Source: Undibacterium sp. Jales W-56
Lineage (GTDB): Bacteria; Pseudomonadota; Gammaproteobacteria; Burkholderiales; Burkholderiaceae_D
Length of the DNA: 64,000 nucleotides
Direction: 5' to 3'
NCBI RefSeq assembly: GCF_025548535.1
Contig: NZ_JAJLQW010000003.1
Location: forward strand, 496,001-560,000
Shown here in pieces: positions 9,171-18,026 of the stretch. The notes below the pieces were generated by a model. It saw only the letters and a list, made by a program, of their open reading frames with translations. It was not told the DNA's origin and did no database searches. Numbering within the stretch: the stretch's first letter is position 1; each line of letters begins with the position of its first letter. Position numbers and translations under genes: made by a program.

Positions 9171-9722
9171 ATGAACCAGAACACCTTTGCCCCACTCATC
9201 CTGAGCGCGCTTGCCGGCGTCAGCAGCACGGCATTCGCCACACAATACCTGACAGCCGAGCAGGCGCAACAAACGATCTTCCCCGAAGCGAATAGTTTTA
9301 AGCCGGTCAATCTGCAACTCAGCCTGGAGCAAATGCGCCAGGTCGAGAAGCTATCCGGTTTGCCGGCACGTTCTGTCGCATGGCGGGTGGTCGCTGCGTA
9401 TAAGGACGATAAATTGCTGGGCCATATCGTTTTCGATGAGGTGATCGGCAAGTTTGAGCTGATCTCGTATGCGGTGGGCTTGCACCTTGATGCCAGCATC
9501 CGCCAGGTCGAGATCATGACTTACCGCGAAAGCCATGGCATGGAAATCAAGAACGCCAATTGGCGCAAGCAATTCGTCGGCAAGACCGCTAGCAGCAATC
9601 TTGCCCCGGGCGACGGGATTGCCAATATCAGCGGCGCCACCTTGTCTTGCAGTCACGTCACCGACGGTGTGCGGCGCATCGCAGCGATCGCGCAAGTCGC
9701 CATTCTTCCCGCAAAAAAATGA
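9171..9722 (+). CDS. Exported FMN-binding domain protein
   Basis: A 183-residue exported protein with a signal peptide (about 1-23, ending AFA-T) and an FMN_bind domain. The flavinylation motif SGAT is at residues 154-157 within DGIANISGATLS; in this family the Thr receives covalently attached FMN from ApbE. The ApbE gene overlaps its stop (ATGA at 9719-9722), which strongly supports modification of this protein. It should serve as a one- or two-electron flavin carrier in the periplasm, between the membrane protein encoded downstream and an acceptor such as the diheme cytochrome or a ferric complex. The acceptor is inference. Confidence 0.85.
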   Translation: MNQNTFAPLILSALAGVSSTAFATQYLTAEQAQQTIFPEANSFKPVNLQLSLEQMRQVEKLSGLPARSVAWRVVAAYKDDKLLGHIVFDEVIGKFELISYAVGLHLDASIRQVEIMTYRESHGMEIKNANWRKQFVGKTASSNLAPGDGIANISGATLSCSHVTDGVRRIAAIAQVAILPAKK

Positions 9723-10618
9723 AACGCCGCGCCCAACCCTGGTTGGGGACGCTGGTCGATATCGGCATCGCGGATACTCTGGACGAGATGCGTTTGCAGG
9801 CCGCTTTTGGCGCCGCTTTTCAGCGTATCGCCCTGATCCACCAGTTGATGAGCTTTCATGCGCCGGACAGCGAACTGACACGCATCAATCGCGCAGAGCC
9901 AGGCAGCCTGCTCAGCATCCATCCGCATACCTATACGGTGTTAAGTGCGGCGCAGCGTTTAACGCAGGCCAGCAAAGGCTTGTTTGATATCCGCATCGCC
10001 AGCCGCTTGATGGCATGGGATTTGTTACCGCGCATGGATGAGGCAGCACGGTCGCTGTTGCCTTATCAGCCGCAAGCCGTGGCGTATGAGCTATTGCCAG
10101 ACCACAGGTTGAAAAAATTACGCCAGGATTGGCTGGACCTGGGCGGCGTTGCCAAGGGTTATGCGGTGGATCAGGCCATCGCCGCGCTGCAAGAATGCGG
10201 AATTCGTGACGCCTGCGTCAATGCCGGCGGCGACTTGCGCGTGATCGGTGATCGTCCTGTGGCGATCGGTCTGCGCCATCCTGCTGACCCGACGCGCAGC
10301 GCTCATACCGTGAGTTTGCAGAATGCCGCGATGGCAACTTCGGCGACTTATTTTTCCCAACGCCAGCTAAAGATGCCAACAAGGGAACAAGCGATTGAGT
10401 ACACTGGCGCGCCAGCAAGTATCGCCCGCGACCAGACCGTCAGCGCCTTAGTCCACGGCATCAGCGGTGCCGCCTTAACGGATCTGGGCAGCGTATCGGT
10501 TAGGGCTGCCGAATGCCTTTGGGCTGACGGTCTGACCAAGGTGGTCGCCGCGAGCGGCAATGCGCAGCATCCGTGTTTAGCCGAATTTGCCGCGAATGCT
10601 TTTATAATTGACATTTAA
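9719..10618 (+). CDS. apbE: FAD:protein FMN transferase (ApbE family)
   Basis: This enzyme transfers FMN from FAD to a Thr/Ser of target proteins using Mg2+. It is 299 residues from the ATG at 9719, which overlaps the stop of the FMN-binding protein gene; a longer frame from 9647 would run out of phase through that gene. Typical motifs are DLGGVAKGYAVDQA, NAGGDLRVIG and, near the C-terminus, ALTDLGSVSVRAA. The protein starts with KRRAQPWLGT and lacks an obvious lipoprotein signal, so it may act before or during export. The neighbouring flavoprotein is its evident substrate. Confidence 0.92.
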   Translation: MKRRAQPWLGTLVDIGIADTLDEMRLQAAFGAAFQRIALIHQLMSFHAPDSELTRINRAEPGSLLSIHPHTYTVLSAAQRLTQASKGLFDIRIASRLMAWDLLPRMDEAARSLLPYQPQAVAYELLPDHRLKKLRQDWLDLGGVAKGYAVDQAIAALQECGIRDACVNAGGDLRVIGDRPVAIGLRHPADPTRSAHTVSLQNAAMATSATYFSQRQLKMPTREQAIEYTGAPASIARDQTVSALVHGISGAALTDLGSVSVRAAECLWADGLTKVVAASGNAQHPCLAEFAANAFIIDI

Positions 10619-10650
10619 TTCGTCGCAATTAAATCCGACGATCTTCTTCT

Positions 10651-11136
10651 ATGCGCACCCACAAACACAGCCTGCACCATCCCGCATTGCCAAAAAATCG
10701 CCACCAGTATTTTCGGCTGGAGCGCTGGCATCGCATTGCCCTGTATGTTCTGGGAAGCGTGTTGACGGCTTCGGGCCTGGTCTGGCTGATCGCGCATTTT
10801 CTATTGCAACACCGCAGCGAGTTCGGCGACAGTGTGCATCCGCTTGAGCATCCCGCCATGCAAGTCCATGGTGCGCTCGCCATGCTGAGCTGCTTTGCCA
10901 TCGGTACGCTGTTGCATTTGCATATACGCCGTGCGCACCGGGCGCAGCGCAATCGCTGGAGCGGCTGGAGCATGATCGCCGCACTCGCCTGGCTGACGCT
11001 GAGCGGTTATGCCTTGTACTACCTGGCCAGTGACGAGAACCGGATGATCTGGTCCGTCGCGCACTGGAGTCTTGGCCTGGCGTTGCCGCTATTGCTGATA
11101 TTGCACATCGTGCTGGGCCGCAAATCCTTGGCTTGA
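10651..11136 (+). CDS. Four-helix His-rich membrane protein, possible b-type cytochrome
   Basis: This 161-residue protein has membrane segments at about 29-50, 71-90, 105-125 and 137-155. His73 and His89 bracket the second helix, and His138 and His152 the fourth, with others at 27, 49 and 91. Paired His residues spaced 14-16 apart on two helices are what one expects of bis-His heme ligation, as in cytochrome b561 or ferric-reductase domains, though I cannot assign it to a named family. It follows apbE by 32 bp and closes the redox locus. A quinol- or cytoplasm-facing electron donor to the FMN protein would fit. The heme role is inference. Confidence 0.6.
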   Translation: MRTHKHSLHHPALPKNRHQYFRLERWHRIALYVLGSVLTASGLVWLIAHFLLQHRSEFGDSVHPLEHPAMQVHGALAMLSCFAIGTLLHLHIRRAHRAQRNRWSGWSMIAALAWLTLSGYALYYLASDENRMIWSVAHWSLGLALPLLLILHIVLGRKSLA

Positions 11137-11172
11137 GTTGTAATCAATAGGGATAAAAAGCGACGCGTATTG

Positions 11173-11655
11173 TTACGAAGGCAAGGCATTCAGCCGGCCT
11201 GCTTCGGCCATCTCGCGGATGATGCGGATGGTGTCGATATCCGATTCCTGATACGCCGAACGGCGATATTCGTTATACATCTCGTTTTCCGCATCTTCCG
11301 CCGCACTATGACCGTCGTCGTACACAAAGCGCACAAAAAATGCATCCGGCACGGGTTCTTCTATCGTCATGCGCAATGAGGATTGCGGAATATCTTTTTG
11401 CGCCGCCACATCGTAATGAATTTGTTGAAGGTGTACAAAATTTACCTGATCATTAATCACCAGATCGCCATAACGCAAAGTGCGCGCCATGCTCGCCTCG
11501 GTGCGTTCAGTGATGCTGCATTCATCCAGATAGGGCACGAAGAGTTTCGGCAATTCGGCCCGCATCACCAAGCCGCGCCAGAGTTGCTCGCGCGTGATGA
11601 AGTCATTCAATGGATTGGTCAGGTCGTTGATTTCAATCAAGTGTTCAAATTTCAT
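11173..11655 (-). CDS. SRPBCC-fold protein (DUF1857-like)
   Basis: This 160-residue soluble protein has no signal peptide. The N-terminal strand pattern (KFEHLIEINDLTNP) and the central REQLWRGLVMRAE segment resemble DUF1857/AtaL-like members of the START/Bet v1 superfamily, which form a hydrophobic ligand cavity. The C-terminus (about 105-160) is acidic and helical. It lies convergent to the redox locus and is probably monocistronic. No ligand or reaction can be proposed. Confidence 0.75.
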   Translation of the reverse strand: MKFEHLIEINDLTNPLNDFITREQLWRGLVMRAELPKLFVPYLDECSITERTEASMARTLRYGDLVINDQVNFVHLQQIHYDVAAQKDIPQSSLRMTIEEPVPDAFFVRFVYDDGHSAAEDAENEMYNEYRRSAYQESDIDTIRIIREMAEAGRLNALPS

Positions 11656-11932
11656 ACGTTAATTCCTATCAGATGGCGCTTAGTTTACTCCGCTTCTGAC
11701 GCAATTACCAAGCCGCGGCAGAGAACTTAAAAAACATCGTCTCTGCACGCCAGCATTGATGCGGTTCTCCAGGCCATGGTCTGAAAAGCCCCATGGATAG
11801 TGCGCGCTGGCATCGGTCTTCCCCATTCTTAGCAGAGAACGGCGACAAAAGCGGTTGCCAGACCGATTGCGGCTACAATAGCGCCTGCTGATACTTCTGC
11901 TCCTCCGCTTTTTATCCCCTTACGCTTCAATC

Positions 11933-13963
11933 ATGTCCCACGGTCTGAACCAACCTCAACGCGATGCAGTGAATTACATGGACGGCCCTTGTCTGGTGCT
12001 GGCCGGTGCGGGGTCGGGCAAGACGCGGGTGATTACCCAAAAGATTGCGAATCTGATCGAGAAGCACGGCTACGACGCCAAGCATATCGCTGCGCTGACT
12101 TTTACCAACAAGGCGGCGCTGGAGATGCAGGAGCGGATTGCCAAACTCTTGCAAGAACCTAAAAAAGCCAAGCAGTTGACGGTCTCGACCTTTCATTCGC
12201 TCGGCGTCAAAATCCTGCGCCAGGAAGCGCAGGCGCTAGGCTTGAAGGATCGCTTTTCCATCATGGACAGCGACGATTGTTTTTCGCTGGTGCAGGATCT
12301 GGCGATCACCACCGACAAGCAATTGATACGGCGCATCCAGACCGCCATGTCCTTGTGGAAGAACGGCCTGATCGATCCAGAGACTGCGATCCAGCAAGCC
12401 GGCGATGAAGAAGAGGCGACGGCAGCGCGCATTTATCGCAGCTATGTAGCGACCTTGTCGGCCTATCAGGCGGTCGATTTCGACGACTTGATCCGCTTGC
12501 CGGTCGAACTGTTTCGCAGCAACGAAGCGGTGCGCGACAAGTGGCAGCGCCGTCTGCGCTATTTGCTGGTCGACGAATATCAGGACACCAATACCTGCCA
12601 GTACGAACTGGTGAAGCTGCTGGTCACGGGGATCGGCAAGAAACCGATGTTTACTGCGGTGGGCGACGACGATCAGGCGATCTACGCCTGGCGCGGCGCG
12701 ACCATCGAGAACCTGAAAACCCTCGGCATCGATTTTCCCGATTTAAAGCTGATCAAGCTGGAACAGAATTACCGTTCCAGCACCCGCATCCTGCAGGCCG
12801 CCAATGCGGTGATCGGCAACAACCCCAAGTTGTTTGAAAAATTACTGTGGTCAGAGCATGGACTCGGCGATCCGGTCAAGGTGCTGGGCATGCAGGACGA
12901 TGAGCAAGAGGCCGATCAGGTCGCGATCATGATCTCGGCGCATCGCTTCGAGCGCCGCGCCAAGTGGTCGGATTACGCGATCCTGTATCGCGGCAACCAT
13001 CAGGCCCGGGTGATCGAAAAGGCGCTGCGCAAAGAACGCATCCCTTATACGATTTCCGGCGGCCAGAGTTTTTTCGATAAGGCCGAGATCAAGGACATCA
13101 TTTCGTATCTGCGCCTGATTGCCAATGAAGACGACGACCCGGCGTTCATCCGCGCGATCACCACGCCCAAGCGCGGGGTCGGCCAGGCCACGCTCGAAGT
13201 GCTGGGCGCCTTCGCCGGACAATGGCAGTGTTCCTTGTTTGAAGCGGTGTTCAAAGGCGGCATCGAAGCCAAACTCACCGATCGCCAGCTCACGCCTTTG
13301 CGCGGTTTCTGCAACTTCATCAACCAGGTCGAGGCGCATGCGCACCGCGAAGGTCATGCCAGTTCCCTGCTCGACGATCTGATGAAAGAGATCAATTACG
13401 AAGGTTATCTGTACGACAGTTTCGACGATCGTGCGGCACAGGCCAAATGGCAAAACGTGCTGGACTTTACCAACTGGCTGAAAGAAAAAGGCAGCGGCGG
13501 TAAAGAAGGCACCGACGATCATCGCAGCCTGCTCGATCTGACCCAGATGGTCGCGCTGATGACCATGATGGAGGGCAAGGACGAAGAACCCGATGCGGTC
13601 CGCATGTCGACTTTGCACGCGTCCAAAGGACTGGAATTTCCCCACGTATTTCTGGTCGGGGTGGAAGAGGGCATCCTGCCGCACAAAGGCGATCCCGATG
13701 CCCCGGTCGAGACCATCGCTGCCCGGATTGAGGAAGAGCGCCGCCTGATGTACGTCGGCATCACCCGCGCCCAACGCAGCCTGCACATCACCTGGTGCAA
13801 AAAACGCAAACGCGCCGGCGCACCGGTGCATTGCGATGTCTCGCGCTTTATCAAAGAGATGAAACTCGATGAAGGGACGGCGCTGCCGACCGAAGAAGAA
13901 GCCATCACGCCACAGAATCGACTGGCGAATTTGAAGGCCTTGTTAAGCCGACCTAAAGAATAA
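11933..13963 (+). CDS. rep: ATP-dependent DNA helicase Rep
   Basis: This superfamily 1A 3'-5' DNA helicase of 676 residues assists replication forks through protein barriers. Walker A is GAGSGKT near residue 27. Further motifs are TFTNKAA (Ia), DEYQDTN (II), DDDQAIYAWRGA (III), LEQNYRS (IV), STLHASKGLEFPHVFLVG (V) and EERRLMYVGITRAQ (VI). Length and the N-terminal LNQPQRDAV motif fit Rep rather than UvrD (about 720 or more residues). A small unknown gene follows 14 bp later and may be co-transcribed. Confidence 0.93.
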   Translation: MSHGLNQPQRDAVNYMDGPCLVLAGAGSGKTRVITQKIANLIEKHGYDAKHIAALTFTNKAALEMQERIAKLLQEPKKAKQLTVSTFHSLGVKILRQEAQALGLKDRFSIMDSDDCFSLVQDLAITTDKQLIRRIQTAMSLWKNGLIDPETAIQQAGDEEEATAARIYRSYVATLSAYQAVDFDDLIRLPVELFRSNEAVRDKWQRRLRYLLVDEYQDTNTCQYELVKLLVTGIGKKPMFTAVGDDDQAIYAWRGATIENLKTLGIDFPDLKLIKLEQNYRSSTRILQAANAVIGNNPKLFEKLLWSEHGLGDPVKVLGMQDDEQEADQVAIMISAHRFERRAKWSDYAILYRGNHQARVIEKALRKERIPYTISGGQSFFDKAEIKDIISYLRLIANEDDDPAFIRAITTPKRGVGQATLEVLGAFAGQWQCSLFEAVFKGGIEAKLTDRQLTPLRGFCNFINQVEAHAHREGHASSLLDDLMKEINYEGYLYDSFDDRAAQAKWQNVLDFTNWLKEKGSGGKEGTDDHRSLLDLTQMVALMTMMEGKDEEPDAVRMSTLHASKGLEFPHVFLVGVEEGILPHKGDPDAPVETIAARIEEERRLMYVGITRAQRSLHITWCKKRKRAGAPVHCDVSRFIKEMKLDEGTALPTEEEAITPQNRLANLKALLSRPKE

Positions 13964-13977
13964 TCAAAATAGCTAAA

Positions 13978-14391
13978 ATGACTACCGACTCAATCCCCGA
14001 TTTCCCCGACCATCCCTGGGTTTCGCTGGAAACCCCGCAAGATGTCGAAGGCTGGATGGATTTGCAAAACCGTGAGTTGCAGGAAGCCATCACCAAATTG
14101 CCCGGCAATAGCCAGCAATACGGACAAAGCTTAGGGCAGGGCATCGCATTTCGTCTGGCCTTGGGCGGCGAATTATTTATACATACCAATTCGGATGGCG
14201 AGGTCTTGCTGGATGTGACGCCGGAGGCTGCCTGGGCGATTCCTGTGATCAGCGCGGTGACGCAGGCTGATGTGCCGCGTGGGCAAGTCTGGATCTTGCC
14301 TGCGCATGTCCTGACGCAATTGATTTTGGGTTTGAATAGCCTGATCGCATCGAGTTGGCTGGTGTTGGGACATCGCTTCAGGATGAAGTAG
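13978..14391 (+). CDS. Uncharacterised 137-residue protein following rep
   Basis: I do not recognise this protein. It starts with an acidic, Pro-rich segment (DSIPDFPDHPWVSLETPQD), has a central Gly-rich stretch with GIAFRLALGGELFIHTNSDG, and a hydrophobic C-terminal part (about 95-128: ILPAHVLTQLILGLNSLIAS) that may form one membrane-associated helix. It begins 14 bp after rep on the same strand, without a clear ribosome binding site. Codon use looks like that of its neighbours. Confidence 0.55.
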   Translation: MTTDSIPDFPDHPWVSLETPQDVEGWMDLQNRELQEAITKLPGNSQQYGQSLGQGIAFRLALGGELFIHTNSDGEVLLDVTPEAAWAIPVISAVTQADVPRGQVWILPAHVLTQLILGLNSLIASSWLVLGHRFRMK

Positions 14392-14533
14392 TGATGGTTG
14401 CGTACGGACGGCGCATTGCCGGTCATTTTTGACGTTCTTCGTTGCTCATGGCTCTCCAGAAGCCTCGTTCAGGTCAAAACTACCTCGACCAATGCAGCCG
14501 TCATCATCTTAAATCTTCATGGGAATTCTCGGT

Positions 14534-15766
14534 TTAATTGAGTAAACCATTCCTGTCGATCTTGACGATACGCGAACCGCCGTCGGCGGTCTTGCTGCCG
14601 GCACCGGGATTTTGTTTGACATTGACTTCTGCCACTCCGGTGCCGGTCGCATTGACTTTGGCGCGCTCCACTAACAGTCCGCTGGCATTCAGGTCGCCGC
14701 TGCCGCTGAGCTTGGCGACCAGCAATTGACCTTTGCCTGACAGGTCCAGATTGGCTGTGCCGGTGATCAGCACATCGATTTGCGGGCTTTGGATATCGTT
14801 CGCTTGCATGTCGCCGGAGCCATGCAACTCTATGCTGAGTTTGTCGCGGATCGTGGGGCTGTTGATCACGCCCGTGCCATGTGTTTTAAATTGCGCCTTG
14901 CCTGCTTGCAAGCTCTTGCCATCAAAGTCGCCGGAACCATTGACCTGGACATCGAGTTCGGCGGTCTCGCCGGTCAGGCTCAGGTCGCCGCTGCCGTTCA
15001 TGCGCACGCTGGTGCTGCTGGCTTTCAGGCCGCGTACCTGCATGTCGCCGGAGGCATCGAGTTGTGCGGTCAACTGTCTGATCTCGCCGGCCAGTTTGAC
15101 ATTGCCAGAGCCGCGTATCGTGGTTTTGACTTGCGCTGCTTTGAGTTCTTTGACGCTCAGATCGCCGGAGCCGTTGATATCGCTATCCAGGCTGTCGCTG
15201 ACACTGCCCAGATTCAGATTGCCTGATCCGTTAATCTGGACCGTGGCTTTGGCGGTTTGCCATTGGCTCAGGTCCATGTCGCCGCTGCCATTGACATTGG
15301 TTTGCAGTTCTTTGGTCACGCCATTCGCATGCACATCGCCGGAACCGTTGACCGACAATTCGAGCCGGTCGCCTTTGAACTTATTCAGTTCCAGATCGCC
15401 GGAACCGTTGATATTGATGCGATTGAGCATGCTGGCAGCGACTTTGACCGTGAGCTGGCGCGCATTGAAATTGGTGGAGAGATGGATAATCGTCTTGCTT
15501 TTTGAACGTATATGCAGGGTATTGCCGGTGACCACGGTCTCGACTTCCTTGACCAGTTTTTCATTACCGACCACCTCCAGCGCCGGGCCGCCTTCGCCGG
15601 TCACCACCACGTCGTAGGGACCGGTCATGTCGATTTCAGTAAATTCGGCGACCTCGCGTTTTTCCTGGATCAGCGGACCGAAATTTGCTGTGGCATCGCC
15701 GTCATGGAATTCGACGTTGCAGGCAGCGAGAGCAAGTAACAGAATAAGGCTGCTGTGTTTTAACAT
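14534..15766 (-). CDS. GIN-domain (DUF2807-like) repeat lipoprotein
   Basis: This 410-residue lipoprotein has a type II signal with lipobox LALAAC, Cys at residue 16. The N-terminal part matches head GIN domains (EFTEIDMTGPYDVVVTGE). It is followed by about 14 units of 19-21 residues, each carrying an NGSGD-like turn (variants NGSGN, RGSGN, HGTGV, TGTAN). This pattern predicts a long right-handed beta-helix or beta-solenoid. Family members are usually shorter, so the expansion is notable. The C-terminal 40 residues are basic. Likely location: periplasmic face of the outer or inner membrane. Function is unknown; such domains may act as adhesion or scaffold modules. Confidence 0.85.
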   Translation of the reverse strand: MLKHSSLILLLALAACNVEFHDGDATANFGPLIQEKREVAEFTEIDMTGPYDVVVTGEGGPALEVVGNEKLVKEVETVVTGNTLHIRSKSKTIIHLSTNFNARQLTVKVAASMLNRININGSGDLELNKFKGDRLELSVNGSGDVHANGVTKELQTNVNGSGDMDLSQWQTAKATVQINGSGNLNLGSVSDSLDSDINGSGDLSVKELKAAQVKTTIRGSGNVKLAGEIRQLTAQLDASGDMQVRGLKASSTSVRMNGSGDLSLTGETAELDVQVNGSGDFDGKSLQAGKAQFKTHGTGVINSPTIRDKLSIELHGSGDMQANDIQSPQIDVLITGTANLDLSGKGQLLVAKLSGSGDLNASGLLVERAKVNATGTGVAEVNVKQNPGAGSKTADGGSRIVKIDRNGLLN

Positions 15767-15894
15767 GATTTTCCTTTTTCAAATTCGAATTTGAAGCATG
15801 CCGCCAGCATACGTTAGCATTCTGTCAAATGGAACCCTGATGCGACAGACCGCAAAACGCGGGGACTAAAACGCGGATCATCGCGATATATGGT

Positions 15895-16093
15895 GAGGAC
15901 TTACGCAAAACAGCAAGCTGCTTACTACCGTTCACATTGAACCCGCAAGCCAGGTGCGCCAGTTGGCACGAAATGTCGCTGAAAGCCGCATCCAGCCTGC
16001 GGAGGCGTTTTGATATCCACACCTCATGGAGCCTTTCCTCTTGTTTTTCTCGGTGTCTCGGTGGTGAGAGGTTTTGGTTTTTTGTAAGTCCTG
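15895..16093 (+). mobile_element. MITE-like element, copy A (core inverted)
   Basis: A 199-bp non-coding element. Its left end is AGGACTTACGCAAAA (15896) and its right end GTAAGTCCTG (16084-16093), imperfect inverted repeats of each other. The core 15941-16002 is palindromic at its tips (ACCCGC against GCGG). Compared with the other copies, the outer arms (cacattga on the left, gttttgatat on the right) have the same orientation but the core reads as the reverse complement. It lies between the divergent GIN lipoprotein and mutarotase genes; 15767-15894 holds nothing else I recognise. No transposase is encoded. Confidence 0.75.
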
Positions 16094-16180
16094 GTATGAA
16101 ATTTTTACCGGCTATTGCACAATCCCCTATACTGCTAGACGTTTTTTCGTAAGTTAGTTAACCGAGTCGCGTTGAGTCCG

Positions 16181-16999
16181 ATGAACCCAATAATCTTGCA
16201 AGCCCAGGATGGCGCCCAAGCTGCCATCACCGCGTATGGTGCGCACATCTGTTCCTGGATACCGGCCGGTGGTGACGAGCAGCTGTTCTTCAGCAAGACC
16301 TCGGAGATCCGCGAGGGCGTGGCAATGCGTGGCGGCGTGCCGGTGATCTTTCCGCAATTCGCTGGCCTGGGCGCTTTGCCCAAGCATGGTTTCGCGCGTA
16401 CTGCGATGTGGCGTCTGCTGCGCGCCGGCCAGACCGCCAGCGGTGCAGCACGGGCCGAGTTTGAATTAAACGAGAACATCGCCAGCCTGCAGGTCTGGCC
16501 TTATGTATTCCATGCCGAACTGACGGTGACCGTGGTCGGCTCCAGCCTGGATATTCGCCTGTCGGTACAAAATACCGGAGACACCGGATTGAGTTTTACC
16601 GCAGCACTGCATACGTATTTTGCCGTCGGGCAGATTGCTGATGTGACCGTGCATGGCCTGGCGGGTTTGCCTTATCGCGACTCGGTCAGCGGCGTCAGCG
16701 GCTGCATAGATCATGATCCGATGTTGCGGATTAGCGGTGAAATCGACCGCATCTATGCCAATGCCCCGCGCCTGCTGTTGTGCCAGCCCAGACAAACCAC
16801 CTTGATACAGCAGAGCGGATTTGCCGATGCAGTCGTCTGGAATCCCGGTCCTGAGAAGGCCGCCACGCTGGCCGATCTGGAGCCTGGCGGTTATGAGCGC
16901 ATGCTGTGTATCGAGGCGGCGGCGATTATGCAGCCCGTGGTACTGGCACCCGGCGCATCCTGGTCCGGAAATCAATCGCTGACCGTTAAGCGTACATAA
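16181..16999 (+). CDS. D-hexose-6-phosphate mutarotase (YeaD-like aldose epimerase)
   Basis: This 272-residue cytosolic enzyme belongs to the galactose-mutarotase-like fold and interconverts anomers of phosphorylated hexoses. Typical motifs are GGVPVIFPQFAGLG, KHGFART (His) and ALHTYFAVG, with a conserved late WNPGPEKAA and ERMLCIEAA segment, as in the YeaD group. I prefer the ATG at 16181 over an in-frame TTG at 16172. A MITE-like element ends 88 bp upstream, so its promoter may lie partly inside that element. A terminator follows. Confidence 0.85.
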   Translation: MNPIILQAQDGAQAAITAYGAHICSWIPAGGDEQLFFSKTSEIREGVAMRGGVPVIFPQFAGLGALPKHGFARTAMWRLLRAGQTASGAARAEFELNENIASLQVWPYVFHAELTVTVVGSSLDIRLSVQNTGDTGLSFTAALHTYFAVGQIADVTVHGLAGLPYRDSVSGVSGCIDHDPMLRISGEIDRIYANAPRLLLCQPRQTTLIQQSGFADAVVWNPGPEKAATLADLEPGGYERMLCIEAAAIMQPVVLAPGASWSGNQSLTVKRT

Positions 17000-17030
17000 A
17001 ACGAGCCGCACCGGTGAGGTAATGGCTAAT

Positions 17031-17070
17031 CAAAAAGAGTGTCCCGGTATCGTCTGCGACCCTCTTTTTG
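17031..17070 (+). terminator. Terminator after the mutarotase gene
   Basis: CAAAAAGAG (17031-17039) pairs with CTCTTTTTG (17062-17070), with additional pairing of gtc and gac inside and a run of T at the end. It ends transcription of the mutarotase gene and could work on both strands. Confidence 0.7.
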
Positions 17071-17206
17071 TTTGTATGAAGTTGTTCGTATTGGAAGCCA
17101 CATCTGTTTAAACTGATGTTGATCGACTCGTTGGGCGAAAAATTGACGGCGTAATTTCTCCGTGTCTCGTAAATTTCTTTCTTTGATCGCTTTTAAGCAA
17201 TCCCGT

Positions 17207-17941
17207 TTACTTATACTTATGCTCTATCGCTGCGGCGGTGCCGTCTTTTTCCATTTCACGCAAGATCTGGCTGAAGCGATCGATACGGCTTTGCTCCATG
17301 CCTAGATTGCAGGCAAGGTACAGTTCCGTTTGATGAAATTCAAATAAGGGAACGATTTGTTCTGACAGACCCTGTTGTTTTAAGATCGCGATCCCCAGTA
17401 ATTCACCGGTTGCCCAAAAGTCGAAACGGTTATGCAATAGCTTGCGCGGATTATCGCTATCTTTATTCGCCAGTTCGATTTTAAATCCACGGGCCGCCAG
17501 GAATTCGGCCACCGCATCATTACGATAACCGCCTACAATATAAGGGCGCAATTCTTCCAGCGTTTTGGGTGCTCTCGGATCGTTTGCCCTGGCAAAGATA
17601 AACCAATTATTTTTGACTAAGGGGCCGACCCATTTGAATTTGGCTTCTCTTTCCGGTGTTCTGGTGGTCGAAAAAACACAGGTATTTTCTTCCTTTAGTC
17701 CCATCTGAAACGCGCGCGCCCAGGGATAGCCGGCGATCACATATGTTTCCCCGGCACGGCGCATTAATTCGACGACTTTTTCCGTTGAGATGCCGCTGAT
17801 TACCCCTGTCTTCGGGGCGATCATATTGAAGGGCGGGTAGTCTTCGGTAGTCAGGTTTAAGGTGGGACTGCGCACAGGCTCTGCAGCAAAGCAGATCGAC
17901 GCGACTGACAGCAGGCAGACCAGCGTGAGGTGACGCAACAT
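17207..17941 (-). CDS. Periplasmic substrate-binding protein (SBP_bac_3-like)
   Basis: This 244-residue protein has a signal peptide of about 19 residues (ends CFAAEP) and a mature chain typical of small family-3 solute-binding proteins: TEDYPPFNM near the start, YPWARAFQMGL, and FIFARANDPRAP. No permease or ATPase gene lies beside it, so it is either a stand-alone periplasmic binder or serves a distant transporter. Proteins of this size with the PWARA motif are common in betaproteobacteria and usually lack linked transport genes. The ligand is unknown; polar amino acids are typical of the family. Confidence 0.8.
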   Translation of the reverse strand: MLRHLTLVCLLSVASICFAAEPVRSPTLNLTTEDYPPFNMIAPKTGVISGISTEKVVELMRRAGETYVIAGYPWARAFQMGLKEENTCVFSTTRTPEREAKFKWVGPLVKNNWFIFARANDPRAPKTLEELRPYIVGGYRNDAVAEFLAARGFKIELANKDSDNPRKLLHNRFDFWATGELLGIAILKQQGLSEQIVPLFEFHQTELYLACNLGMEQSRIDRFSQILREMEKDGTAAAIEHKYK

Positions 17942-18026
17942 ACTTGCTCCGGGACGATAGTCGGGAGAGGATGGATAGAAACACTTTAGTCCGCGTATAG
18001 AAAGAACGCAACTCTAAACGCAATTC

